From Sandaracinus amylolyticus (GTDB lineage Bacteria > Myxococcota_A > Polyangia > Polyangiales > Sandaracinaceae): a DNA stretch of 64,000 bases. The stretch covers positions 2,542,001-2,606,000 of the forward strand of contig NZ_CP070225.1 of NCBI RefSeq assembly GCF_021631985.1, in the 5' to 3' direction. The notes below the pieces were generated by a model. The model did no database searches. It was given only the letters and a program-made list of their open reading frames with translations, and was not told where the DNA came from. Both the position numbers and the translations under genes were made by a program. The number at the start of each line of letters is the position of its first letter. Position 1 is the stretch's first letter. This document shows positions 1-13,200 of the stretch, one piece after another.

Positions 1-3801
<3,801 letters not shown>

Positions 3802-3835
3802 TCGCTGTGACTCGCGCTGGCACACCTGCCGGCGC

Positions 3836-4711
3836 ATGCGTGCATTCACCCCAGTCGCGCTCGGCGTTGCGCTTCTCGTCCTCGGCTGTGCGACCAGCGC
3901 GCGCGTGCGTCGCGACGGGCGCGTCCACTCGGGCGTCGTCACGGGCGGCGCGCGGCTGTCGATCGAGCGAGCGAGCCGCGAGATCCCTTGCCGCCGCGAG
4001 GATCTCGTCGTCGAGGACCTGGGTTCGGGCGGCTACCGTGTCGTGGGCTGCGGGTCCGTGATGACCTACACCTGCCTCGGCAACGGGTTCGGCGGTGGTG
4101 TCTGCGAGCTCAACGAGCGCCGCTACCCCGAGCGCGACCTGGCGCCGCCGGTCCATCGCGGGGACACGTGGACCGATGGGCAGGTGCGCGAGCTGCGCGC
4201 GACGATCCATGACGAGATCATGCGGTGCGTTCCAGAGGGCACCGACTCCGTGCGCTTGCAGCTCGCGCTCTCACCGCGCGGCGAAGTGCGTCGCATCGGA
4301 CGCAGCCAGGTCGACGCGGCAGCGGGTCGTTGCATCGATGACGCGCTCTCGCGTGCGCAGATGCTCGGGACCGCGTCCGAGCAGCGCGTGGTCGTGATGG
4401 ACTTCCAGCGGACGCAATCGGTCGCTGCCGCCCCGGCCGCGGTCACCCCGATGCCGGCGACCGTGCCTGTCGGGCCCGACGGCGCCGCGCGCGCCGCGGT
4501 GGACACGCGCGCTCCGTCGATCCTCGCGTGTGTCGAGGCCGAGGCGATCGCGATGCAGGTCTCGTGGACCGCCGAGGGCCGGCTCGATGTGCTGCTCCGC
4601 GGTGATCGACAAGGCACACCCGAGGAGTCGTGCGTGCGCGCGATCGTGCAGCAGCTGACGATTCCCGCGCCCGGCGCGGCCGGCACCATCGTGCACGCCG
4701 TCCAGCGCTGA
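3836..4711 (+). CDS. Putative lipoprotein with two TonB-C-like segments
   Basis: Function unknown; 291 aa. The first 18 residues form a lipoprotein signal peptide with a lipobox ending VLGC, so the protein is probably anchored in a membrane. After a variable N-terminal part there are two similar segments (roughly residues 120-190 and 225-285) of the pattern 'x-L-x-x-G-x-V ... C-(I/V)-x-x-A'. This pattern recalls the C-terminal repeats of myxobacterial proteins that resemble TonB C-terminal domains. That comparison is by eye and uncertain. A Pro/Ala/Val-rich linker separates the two segments. It starts 35 bases after uvrA on the same strand and ends face to face with the next gene. Confidence 0.8.
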   Translation: MRAFTPVALGVALLVLGCATSARVRRDGRVHSGVVTGGARLSIERASREIPCRREDLVVEDLGSGGYRVVGCGSVMTYTCLGNGFGGGVCELNERRYPERDLAPPVHRGDTWTDGQVRELRATIHDEIMRCVPEGTDSVRLQLALSPRGEVRRIGRSQVDAAAGRCIDDALSRAQMLGTASEQRVVVMDFQRTQSVAAAPAAVTPMPATVPVGPDGAARAAVDTRAPSILACVEAEAIAMQVSWTAEGRLDVLLRGDRQGTPEESCVRAIVQQLTIPAPGAAGTIVHAVQR

Positions 4712-4720
4712 GCTCAGCGC
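4705..4720. terminator. Perfect palindrome between convergent stops
   Basis: GCGCTGAGCTCAGCGC is a perfect 16-base palindrome lying across the stop codons of the two convergent genes ending at 4711 and 4714. It can fold into a 6-bp stem with an AGCT loop on either strand. No T-run follows, so it is at best a weak or Rho-assisted bidirectional terminator. Confidence 0.35.
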
Positions 4721-5403
4721 GGCGCGAGCGCCGCATCGAGCGCGGCGGCCCACCGCGCGAGGTGACGCGCGCACTCGCCGATCCGGATGAAGCGCGCGTT
4801 CAGGTCCTCCGAGCGCACGTGGATCAGTCGCTCGGTCGCGACGACCGCGTCGCGCAGCGCCTGCGCCAACCGCTTCGCACGCTCACGCCCGACCTCGTCG
4901 ATCCACGCGCGCATGTGGACCGGCGCGATCTCGAACGCGTCGATGCCGCAGCAGCCCGCGACGCAGTGGACCTCGCACGCCCGCAGGAGCCCGCGCGCAT
5001 CCTCGTCGAGCTCCAGCGCGTGCCCCTCTGGGTGATCGACCAGCCACACCGTGCGGGCGCGCTCCGCGAGCGTTCCGGTGCTCCAGCGATTCGCCGCGAA
5101 GTCGAGCCGGAGCGAGCGACCCGTGCGATCGATCCGGAGCGTCTCCTCGCGCTCGCCACCGACGTGCTGGGTGCCGGCGACGTGCGTCGCGATCTCCCGC
5201 AGCAGCCACGCCCAGCTCGACGTGCGATCGTCGGCCTCGCCTTCCGCGTCGACACCCGCGACCAGCGCCTCGAGCCCGCGCGCGATCGCCCCGCTCTCGT
5301 CGAGCTCGACGAGCGCCGCGATCTCGTCGAGTCGATCCCGCTCGAGCTCGTCGGGCACTCGGCGGACCGCGCTGAAGAAGAGCCCCTCGAGCGTTCCGCG
5401 CAT
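4714..5403 (-). CDS. DUF6331-like hypothetical protein
   Basis: 229 aa when started at the ATG at 5403 (MRGTLEGLFF). The open frame continues upstream, but that extension is Arg/Ser-rich shadow sequence overlapping the neighbouring gene. The central Cys-containing segment CEVHCVAGCCGIDAFEI followed by HMRAWI resembles the family annotated as DUF6331; this is recalled, not searched. The clustered Cys residues could bind a metal, which is inference. No signal peptide or membrane segment is visible. It lies 19 bases downstream of the lipoprotein gene at 5423-6475 on the same strand and may be co-transcribed with it. Confidence 0.7.
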   Translation of the reverse strand: MRGTLEGLFFSAVRRVPDELERDRLDEIAALVELDESGAIARGLEALVAGVDAEGEADDRTSSWAWLLREIATHVAGTQHVGGEREETLRIDRTGRSLRLDFAANRWSTGTLAERARTVWLVDHPEGHALELDEDARGLLRACEVHCVAGCCGIDAFEIAPVHMRAWIDEVGRERAKRLAQALRDAVVATERLIHVRSEDLNARFIRIGECARHLARWAAALDAALAPR

Positions 5404-5422
5404 GCGCGGCGATCTACCCCGT

Positions 5423-6475
5423 TCAGATCGGCGCGTCGATCGGCGGCAGAGGAGGCTCGCACGCCGGATCCATCGCCGCGAGGTACGCGGCGCAGCGTCC
5501 TTCGAGGCACAAGCACCGTCCGCCGCAGTCGAGCGTGCCCGCGCGACACTCGAGCGTGCACGCCTCGCCATCGCACTCCGGTGCGTCGCTCGCCGCCCCA
5601 CACGCGTCGGCGTGACAGCACTCCGCGGGCACGCAGTCGGCGTCGCTCTCGCACGCGATCTCGGTCGGCTCGACGCGCGCCGCTTCGCACCCTGCGCTCA
5701 CGACGAGCGGGAGCGTCGCGCTCGCGCTCCCCGCGCGCACCACGAGGGCCGTCTGCCCGCTCGCGAGCCCCTCGAGCACGACGAGCGGTCCCTCCGCGAC
5801 CTCGCCGCTGCACACGCCGCTCGCCGGGCCCACGCTCGCGATGCGCTCGTCCGCGACCCGCGCGCTCGGCGCTGCGCTCGCGAGCAGTCGCTCGCCGTCC
5901 GGCGCGATCGCGACGAGCGACACCCGCATCGCCTGTCCCGCGCGCAGCGCGATCGACCGCAAGCGCCCGTCGATCCACGCCAGGTCGGGCGAGTCGGTCG
6001 TGGCGATCGCCGGCACGACGTTCACCTCGATCGCGTCGTCGACGCGCACCGGCACCGTCCCGATCACCTCGTCGCCGTCGCTGATCTCGATCGCCGTCTC
6101 GCCGACGCCCAGCGCGCGCATCACCACGCGCGGCCGCGTCGTCACCTCACCGCCGCACGTGATCTCCGCGTCGTGCATGCGGGTGCAGCTCGCTCCCACG
6201 CCCGTGCCGCAACAGAGCCGCACCGGCTCGACCCACGCGCTCATCGTCGCGCCGTCGATTGCGCGCGCCTCGATGCGATCGAGCTCGATCGTCGTCAGCA
6301 CGTCCGCGACGAGCTCGGCGCCGATCAACACCGGCGCGTCGAGCGCGCAGCCGCTCGCGCACGCCGCACTGTCGCGCACCACGAGCGACGCCGTGGCGTC
6401 GCCGCCGAGCGGCTCACGCGACGTGCACCCGATCGCGACGAGCACCGTGACGAGCAGGGCGATCCGGAGCGACAT
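5423..6475 (-). CDS. Cys-rich secreted lipoprotein
   Basis: 350 aa, function unknown. The N-terminus (MSLRIALLVTVLVAIGC) is a typical lipoprotein signal peptide with the acylated Cys at residue 17. The middle consists of beta-rich, Val/Asp-rich segments resembling Ig-like or bacterial surface domains. The last 80 residues are dense in Cys (for example CESDADCVPAECC and CGGRCLCLEGRC), typical of the disulfide-rich tails of secreted myxobacterial proteins. It probably sits on the outside of the cell. The gene is followed at 19 bases by the DUF6331-like gene. Confidence 0.8.
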   Translation of the reverse strand: MSLRIALLVTVLVAIGCTSREPLGGDATASLVVRDSAACASGCALDAPVLIGAELVADVLTTIELDRIEARAIDGATMSAWVEPVRLCCGTGVGASCTRMHDAEITCGGEVTTRPRVVMRALGVGETAIEISDGDEVIGTVPVRVDDAIEVNVVPAIATTDSPDLAWIDGRLRSIALRAGQAMRVSLVAIAPDGERLLASAAPSARVADERIASVGPASGVCSGEVAEGPLVVLEGLASGQTALVVRAGSASATLPLVVSAGCEAARVEPTEIACESDADCVPAECCHADACGAASDAPECDGEACTLECRAGTLDCGGRCLCLEGRCAAYLAAMDPACEPPLPPIDAPI

Positions 6476-6526
6476 GCGCGGGCATCGTGCAACCCACGAT
6501 CCGCTCCGGTTCGCCGGGGCGCGTCG

Positions 6527-7189
<663 letters not shown>

Positions 7190-7194
7190 CTGGA

Positions 7195-7911
7195 TCACGC
7201 TCCCTTCTTCTGCGTGCCGCTCTTGGGCTGCACGGTACGGCGCTCGATGCGCTTCTCGTGCTTGCCCGCGACGACGCGGTGCACGTAGACGCCGGGGGTG
7301 TCGATCTCGTGCGGCGCGAGCGCGCCGACCTCGACGATCTCCTCGACCTCGGCGATGGTGATGCGACCCGCCATCGCGGCGAGCGGGTTGAAGTTCTTCG
7401 CGGCGAGGCGGTACACGAGGTTGCCGTAGCGGTCGGCCTTCCACGCCTTCACGATCGCGAAGTCGGCGACGATGCCGCGCTCGAGCACGTAGTGCTTGCC
7501 GTCGAACTCGCGCGTCTCCTTGCCGTCGGCGACGGTCGTGCCGTAGCCGGTCGGCGTGTAGAACGCGGGGATGCCCGCACCGCCCGCGCGAAGGCGCTCG
7601 GCGAGCGTGCCCTGCGGCGTGAGCTCGACCTCGAGCTCGCCGCTGAGGTACTGGCGCTCGAACTCCTTGTTCTCGCCGACGTAGCTCGAGACCATCTTCT
7701 TGATCTGCTTGTTCTGCAGCAGGATCCCGAGGCCGAAGTCGTCGACGCCGCAGTTGTTCGAGACGAAGGTCAGGTTCTTCACGCCGCGCTCGCGCAGGGC
7801 CGCGATGCAGAGCTCGGGGATGCCGCAGAGACCGAAGCCACCGGCGGCGAGGGTCGCGCCGTCGGGGATGTCGCGCACCGCGGCGAGGGCGCTCTCGTAG
7901 ACCTTGTCCAT
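7195..7911 (-). CDS. scoA: 3-oxoacid CoA-transferase subunit A
   Basis: Alpha subunit partner of the downstream scoB product; 238 aa from the ATG at 7911 ([18 protein letters not shown]). The motif [15 protein letters not shown] and the segment [15 protein letters not shown] are characteristic of this family, as is YTPTGYGT near the middle. The open frame runs on upstream, but only through the repeat region, so the ATG at 7911 is the natural start. The stop at 7195 is directly followed by scoB. A short Lys-rich tail ends the protein. Confidence 0.93.
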   Translation of the reverse strand: MDKVYESALAAVRDIPDGATLAAGGFGLCGIPELCIAALRERGVKNLTFVSNNCGVDDFGLGILLQNKQIKKMVSSYVGENKEFERQYLSGELEVELTPQGTLAERLRAGGAGIPAFYTPTGYGTTVADGKETREFDGKHYVLERGIVADFAIVKAWKADRYGNLVYRLAAKNFNPLAAMAGRITIAEVEEIVEVGALAPHEIDTPGVYVHRVVAGKHEKRIERRTVQPKSGTQKKGA

Positions 7912-7975
7912 ACGGGGCTGGGTCGTATCAGACCTCGCGTCGGGGTGGCAACGCGAACGGGAGCGCTTCGGTGCG

Positions 7976-8150
7976 GGCGCGTGGCATCGCTCCCTCGCTA
8001 GTCCTCGCGAGCTGCCGATCACGAACCGGTGAGACGTCGGGAAGCGGAGTGTCCGCGTCGCACGCGAAGCGTGCGTCGCGGACCGTGCACGCTCGGTGGG
8101 GCGTCGTGCGGCCCTCGCTGCGGGATCGCTCGGGAGCGATGCCACGCGCC
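7976..8150. repeat. Perfect 19-bp inverted repeat, arms 137 bp apart
   Basis: Bases 7976-7994 (GGCGCGTGGCATCGCTCCC) and 8132-8150 are exact reverse complements. The interval also holds shorter palindromes such as GCACGCGAAGCGTGC. This is the upstream edge of the 1.1-kb gene-free stretch 7912-9022 between scoA and the GT2 gene. All reading frames there stay open only because of the base composition. An imperfect long hairpin follows at 8213-8249, where the arms GGAACG...CGATCCCG and CGGGATCG...CGTTCC pair. Confidence 0.8.
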
Positions 8151-8253
8151 CTGCTGCACGGCGTCGGCATGCATGGGCGAGACGCAGCGGTCTGGGCTTT
8201 GGGTGGGCTGGCGGAACGCGCGATCCCGCGGAGCGGGATCGCACGTTCCGGGA

Positions 8254-8352
8254 TCGGCGCCGCGCTTCGCGCGAGCGTGCCGAATGATCGGCGCCGCGCT
8301 TCGCGCGAGCGTGCCGAATGGGTCGGCGCCGCGCTTCGCGCGAGCGTGCCGA
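8254..8352. repeat. Three tandem copies of a 34-35-bp unit
   Basis: Three near-identical units begin at 8254, 8288 and 8323. Each contains GCGCCGCGCTTCGCGCGAGC, which is itself rich in self-complementary GCG/CGC blocks, followed by GTGCCGA. They form the first of three adjacent tandem arrays in the scoA-GT2 gap. Confidence 0.85.
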
Positions 8353-8402
8353 GTGCGGCATCGGCCGCGGACGGCAAGGTGCGCGGCGTTGCCGGCGATG
8401 CC

Positions 8403-8652
8403 GAAGGGGTACTGGAAGGTGCCGTGGGCCATTGCCCGCGAGGCAGGGGGTACGGGAACGTTCCGCGGGCTGTTGCCCGCGAGGCAGAGGGGTACGGGAA
8501 CGTTTCCGCGGGCGATTGCCCGCGAGGCAGAGGGGTACTGGAAGGTGCCGTGGGCCATTGCCCGCGAGGCAGAGGCGTACGGGAGGTGCCCCGGGGCATT
8601 GCCCGCGAGGCCGAGGGGTACGGGAAGGTGCCGTCGGGCGTTGCCGGCCGCG
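8403..8652. repeat. Six tandem copies of a 40-43-bp unit
   Basis: Units start at 8403, 8446, 8487, 8530, 8572 and 8613 and share the core GGGGTAC(G/T)GGAA...(C/G)CG(C/T)GGGC and a conserved end ATTGCCCGCGAGGC. Units 1 and 4 are nearly identical, and so are units 2 and 3, which suggests two-unit duplication. The unit length varies by 1-3 bases, so no single reading frame is kept. A more decayed copy may precede the array at about 8372-8402. Confidence 0.9.
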
Positions 8653-8686
8653 CATTGGCGCACGGAGCTTCGTGCGCCAATGCGCG
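8649..8686. repeat. Perfect 16-bp stem hairpin between two repeat arrays
   Basis: The left arm 8649-8664 (ending CGCATTGGCGCACG) and the right arm 8671-8686 are perfect reverse complements around a 6-base loop, GAGCTT. The hairpin stands exactly between the 42-bp and the 41-bp arrays. No T-run follows on either strand. It could be a structured RNA element, a protein site or a recombination scar. Confidence 0.85.
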
Positions 8687-8697
8687 CGACGCGCTCG

Positions 8698-9011
8698 CTG
8701 GTGCGCCGGAAGGTTCGGCGCGGCATTTCCGCGGCGCGCTGGTGCGCCGGACGGTACGGCGCGGCATTTCCACGCCGCGCTGGTGCGCCGGACGGTACGG
8801 CGCGGCATTTCCACGCCGCGCTGGGGCGCCGGAAGGTACGGCGCGGCATTTCCGCGGCGCGCTGGTGCGCCGGACGGTACGGCGCGGCATTTCCGCGGCG
8901 CGCTGGTGCGCCGGACGGTACGGCGCGGCATTTCCGCGGTGCGCTGGCGCGCCGGACGGTCCGGTGCGGCATTCCACGCCGCGCTGGCGCGCCGGAAGGT
9001 CCCGCGGCGCG
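8698..9011. repeat. Seven full and one partial 41-bp tandem repeat
   Basis: Units start at 8698, 8739, 8780, 8821, 8862, 8903, 8944 and 8984. The consensus begins CTGGTGCGCCGGACGGTACG and continues with GCGCGGCATTTCC, ending in ACGCCGCG or GCGGCGCG. Unit 7 is 40 bp and unit 8 is truncated. A 41-bp period is not a multiple of three, so a protein repeat is unlikely. The array stops about 11 bases after the stop codon of the GT2 gene, so it lies 3' of that gene and upstream of scoA. Confidence 0.95.
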
Positions 9012-9022
9012 CCGGGCGACCT

Positions 9023-10045
9023 TCAGGCTGCTTCGTCGTCCGCGCCGGTCGAGCCCGTCGTCTTCGGCGTCGCGGGCTTCTCCGGCGCCGGCTTCACGGG
9101 GACCGGCAGGCCGAAGTTGTATCGCAGGAAGTCGCGGAAGAACCCGAACGGGTTCGGGTCCTTCTTGTTCTGGATCCGCGCCCGCACCTTGTAGACGCCG
9201 TGCGTCGCCGCGAACACGACGTCGGCCGCGCGGCGGTACGCCTCGCCGTGGTTCTTCGTGAAGTAGTGCTTGCGCGAGTCGAACCAGTACGTCGGGACGC
9301 GACGCCATTCCTTCATGCCCGTCGACGCGCTGCCGACGTGCGCGACCTTGCTCTCGACGACGTACCACGTGGGCCAGCCCGCGAGCTTCGCGCGGCGGCA
9401 CAGGTCCGTCTCCTCGAAGTAGAGGAAGAACGTCTCGTCGAAGAGCCCGATCCGGCGCAGCACCTCGGCGCGCATCATCATGCTCGCGCCCGCGAGCCAA
9501 TCGACCTCGCGGGTCTGGCTCGGGATCGGCTCGATCGCGACGCGATGCTCGTCGAGCAGCTTCGACACCACGCCCAGCGCGAGGCCGCTCTCGAGCTCGC
9601 TCCACAGGCTCGGGAAGCGGAACGCCGTGTGGTGCGGCACTCCGTCGGTCCCGTGGATGAAGCTCCCGACGATGCCGACCTCGGGGCGCGCCTCGAGGAA
9701 GTCGACCAGCACCTCGATCGCGTCCGGCGCGGGGAACGCGTCGGAGTTCAGGATGTACACGAGCTCCGGCGGATCTCCGCTCTCGAGCGCGCGACGGATC
9801 GCGTAGTTGTTGCCCGCGCCGAATCCGCCGTTGCGATCGCTCGCGAGCACCCGGACGCGCTCCGGCGCGTACCGGCCCTCGCGCACGCCAGCGACGAGCT
9901 TCTCGTAGCTGCCGTCCTGCGAGTCGTTGTCGACGATGTCGATGCGCGCGTCGGGGATGTTCTCGAGCGCGTGATAGGCGCTCTTCAGCGCCTTCAGCGT
10001 CATGTCGGGAGTGCGGTAGTTGAGCAGAACGACGAGCAGCTTCAC
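9023..10045 (-). CDS. Family 2 glycosyltransferase
   Basis: Inverting GT-A glycosyltransferase, probably transferring rhamnose or a similar sugar from a nucleotide donor during polysaccharide synthesis; 340 aa. The N-terminus has the GT2 fold start [15 protein letters not shown] and the donor-site segment [23 protein letters not shown] and LNSDAF (a DxD-like position) follow, as does [14 protein letters not shown] near residue 225, which is characteristic of rhamnosyltransferase-like members. The start is GTG at 10045, with GGAG seven bases upstream. The C-terminus is Pro/Lys/Thr-rich. It follows the PKS gene on the same strand after 177 bases and probably belongs to the same sugar and natural-product locus; dTDP-rhamnose genes lie at 27-30 kb. 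Confidence 0.88.
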   Translation of the reverse strand: MKLLVVLLNYRTPDMTLKALKSAYHALENIPDARIDIVDNDSQDGSYEKLVAGVREGRYAPERVRVLASDRNGGFGAGNNYAIRRALESGDPPELVYILNSDAFPAPDAIEVLVDFLEARPEVGIVGSFIHGTDGVPHHTAFRFPSLWSELESGLALGVVSKLLDEHRVAIEPIPSQTREVDWLAGASMMMRAEVLRRIGLFDETFFLYFEETDLCRRAKLAGWPTWYVVESKVAHVGSASTGMKEWRRVPTYWFDSRKHYFTKNHGEAYRRAADVVFAATHGVYKVRARIQNKKDPNPFGFFRDFLRYNFGLPVPVKPAPEKPATPKTTGSTGADDEAA

Positions 10046-10152
10046 GCGATCACTCCACGCTGAGACCGACGAACGGACGCACCGCGATCTCGGCGCTGAT
10101 CGTCGCCCTCGGCCTGCGCGCGGTCCTCACGTACCCGAGTACGCTCCGGTCC

Positions 10153-10180
10153 GTGCTCGGCCTCGGGCGCCGCTGAGCAC
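10153..10180 (-). terminator. Hairpin downstream of the PKS gene
   Basis: Bases 10153-10161 pair with 10172-10180 (GTGCTCGGC with GCTGAGCAC, one G-T wobble) around a 10-base loop, some 40 bases past the PKS stop. No T-run follows. Next to it CGTAC-CCGA-GTACG forms a second small hairpin. A partial stop or processing site between the PKS and GT2 genes is possible. Confidence 0.3.
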
Positions 10181-10222
10181 CGAGCTCGCGGCGCGCGCCA
10201 CCAGGTGCCCGGATCACGCGAC

Positions 10223-13200
10223 TCACTCCTCCGCGCCCGCCGCGGCGTCCGCGATCGACGTCTCCTCGAGCGCCTCGCGCATCGCGATGCGTGCGGGGCT
10301 CGGGCGCGTGCCCGATGCGTCGTCGCGGTGCGTCTCGCCGTTGGCGCGACCGCTCGTGAGGCGCGGCGTGCGCTCGACCGCCTCGATGCACTTGCGCAGA
10401 CGTCGCGCCAGCACGCGCACGTTCGGCTCGAGCACCATCGAGTCGTGATCGCCCGGCACCTCGTGGATCTCGAGCTGCGAGACCCACGGCGTCCACCCGT
10501 TGTCCGCGAGGATGTAGTGCCGGTCCTTGTCGATCAGCACGCCCTCGCCGAGCACCCACTGCGGCTGCGGCGCCGGGCGGAAGAGCGTGACCTTCCCGGT
10601 GTACTGCCGCATCACGTAGCGCGGCAGCGCGTCGCGGAACGCCTGTCCGATGAGCTCGCTGCGGAACTCGTCGGAGCGCGTGTCGCCCTCGGGCTCCTCG
10701 AAGCGCTTGCGAAGCTTCGAGGCCTCCCACTCGAGCCGGCGCTGCGCCCACTCCGCGACGTAGGCCGGGCCCTTCTGCTTGAGCTCGACCAGCTTGATCG
10801 CCGCGCGATCCTTCGCCGAGAGCGGCGCGCGCAGCGGCAGCGGCGTGTCGAGCAGGAGCAGCAGCGAGACCTCTTCGCCCGCCTTGCGGAGCTGGTGCGC
10901 CATCTCGTACGCGGTGATGCCGCCGCCCGAGAAGCCGCCGATCATGTACGGCCCGTGCGGCTGCACCGTGCGCATCTCGGTGAGGTACGCGTGGGCCATC
11001 TCCTCGAACGTCTCGTGCGGCTTGCTGTCGCCGTAGAGGCCGAGCGCCTGCAGGCCGTAGAAGCGGCGATCGGTGCCGATGAGATGCGCGAGGTGGCGCA
11101 GGTTCAGCACGTTGCCGAACATGCCGGCGACGATGAAGAACGGCGTCTTGGTCTTGTCCTCGTCGCGCCCACCGGGGTGCATCGCGACGAGGTGCGTGTA
11201 GCGCGTCTTGGGCTTCTCCTCGCGCGGCGCGGCGACGCCGCCGGGCGTCGTGGTGCTCGCCTCGGGCGTGCTCGGCGCGACGCGCTCGCGGATGCGATCC
11301 GAGATGCGCTCGATCGACGGCGCCTCGAAGAGCACCGAGATCGGGAAGTCGACGCTGAACGTCTTCTTGATCTTCGCGAAGAGGCGCACCGCGATCAGCG
11401 AGTGCCCGCCGAGATCGAAGAAGCTGTCGCGCACGCCGACCATCTCGACGCCGAGCAGATCCTGGAAGTAGCCGACGAGCGTGCGCTCGATGTCGTCGCG
11501 CGCCTCGACGTACTCGTTGTCGAGGTTGGGCCGCGCGAACTTGGTGCCGCCGCTCTCCGCCTTGGTCTCGGTCGCAGCCAGGTCGGCCTGCTTCACGAGC
11601 TTCTCGAGGTTCATCGACGAGACGACGACGCGCGGCTGCGAGAGGCCCTCCATCACGCGCTCGAACGCGTCCGCGCCCTCGTGGGGGAGGATGCCGCGCT
11701 CGAGGTTGCGCGCGAGCTGCTGCTCGGCGGGCGAGAGCTCGCGATCCGCGCCCTTCTCGAGCTCGACCTCGCTCGGCGAGGGACGCGCCGCGAGCGCGAA
11801 CTCGCCGGTGCCCGCGGTGCGCTTGATCGAGAAGCCCTTCACCTCGACGAGCGTGTTGCCCGCGGGATCGCAGAGCACCACGTCGAAGCTCGCGAGGTCG
11901 ACGCCCGGCTTCGCCTCGCCCGTGTAGCGCACCCAGCTCCGGATGCGCGACGTGAGCGGCGCGTGGACCTTCACGCTCTCGTACGAGAGCGGGACCCAGA
12001 GCGTCTTCGCGTCGTAGCCCGGGATGAGATCCATCGCGTAGCCGGTCGCGAGATCGAGCAGCGCGGGGTGCAGCCCGTACTCGCTCACCTCGCCCTCGAA
12101 GCGCGGATCGAGCGCGAGGTCGGCGATCGCCTCGCCGCGTCCCCAGCGCACCTCGTGCAGGACGCGCCAGCGCGGCCCGAAGCGGAGGAACTGCTCCTGC
12201 GGCGTCTTGATGCCCGCGATGTCGGCCTGGCGGCGCAGATCACAGCGCGCCTCGATCGACTCGACCGGCACCTTGCGCGGCTCGCCGAGCTTCGCGAGCG
12301 AGAGGCTCGCCTGCGCGTGCAGCTCCCAGCCGACCTTGCCGTCGAGCTCGATGCGGCTGCGCACCTCCATTGCGTAGCCGGCCTGCGTCGGCTCGAGGCG
12401 CACGCGCACTTCCTTCGCCTCGTCCTCGCCGACCGCGAGCGGGCGGATGAAGAAGAGATCCTGGATCTCGAACGCGCTCGTGCCTCCCGTCGGCGCAGCC
12501 CCGAGCGCCGCGAGCGCCTCGCGCGCGAGCTCGAGGTACCCGGTGCCGGGGATCAGCGCGTGACCGGCGGCGGTGCGGTGCTCGTCGAGGAACCAGCACG
12601 TCGCGTGGTGCCAGCGCGCGATCAGCGTCTCGCGCCGGCCGGCGCCGCCCTCGCGCGCGACCGCGTCGAGCATCGGCTGGCCCGCCTCGCCCACGATCTC
12701 GATCGACGAGCCGCGCGACTTCGAGGTCATCGCCTCGTGGGCCATGCCCACGTCGTTCCAGATGCCCCACGCGATCGCGGTCGCGGGCAGCCCGCGCTCG
12801 CGACGGCTCTGCGCGAACGCGTTGAGGAACGCGTTCGCCGCGACGTAGTCCACCTGGCCCGCCGCGCCGATCAGGCTCGACGTCGACGAGAAGAGCACGA
12901 AGAAGTCGAGCGGCTTGCCCGAGAGCACGCGGTCGAGGACGAGCGTGCCGTGGATCTTCGGCGTGAAGACGTCCTCGCACTCGCCCTGGGTCTTCTGCGA
13001 GATCAGCGCGTCGCGCACGACGCCCGCGGTGTGCAGCACGCCGTCGATGCGACCGAACTTCTGCTCGGCGCGGCGCACCACGTCGCGCATCTCGCTCTCG
13101 ATCGTCACGTCGGCCGCGGCGACCATCACCTCGGCGCCGATGCGCTCGAGGGCGCGCACCTTCTGGATCCGCTGGCTCGTCTTGTCGTCGGGGCCGAACG

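Noticed and set aside
7971-9261. Long overlapping frames in several phases across the repeat region
   Set aside because: The 41-bp and 40-43-bp repeat periods shift the frame from unit to unit, and the frames stay open only because stops are rare at this base composition.
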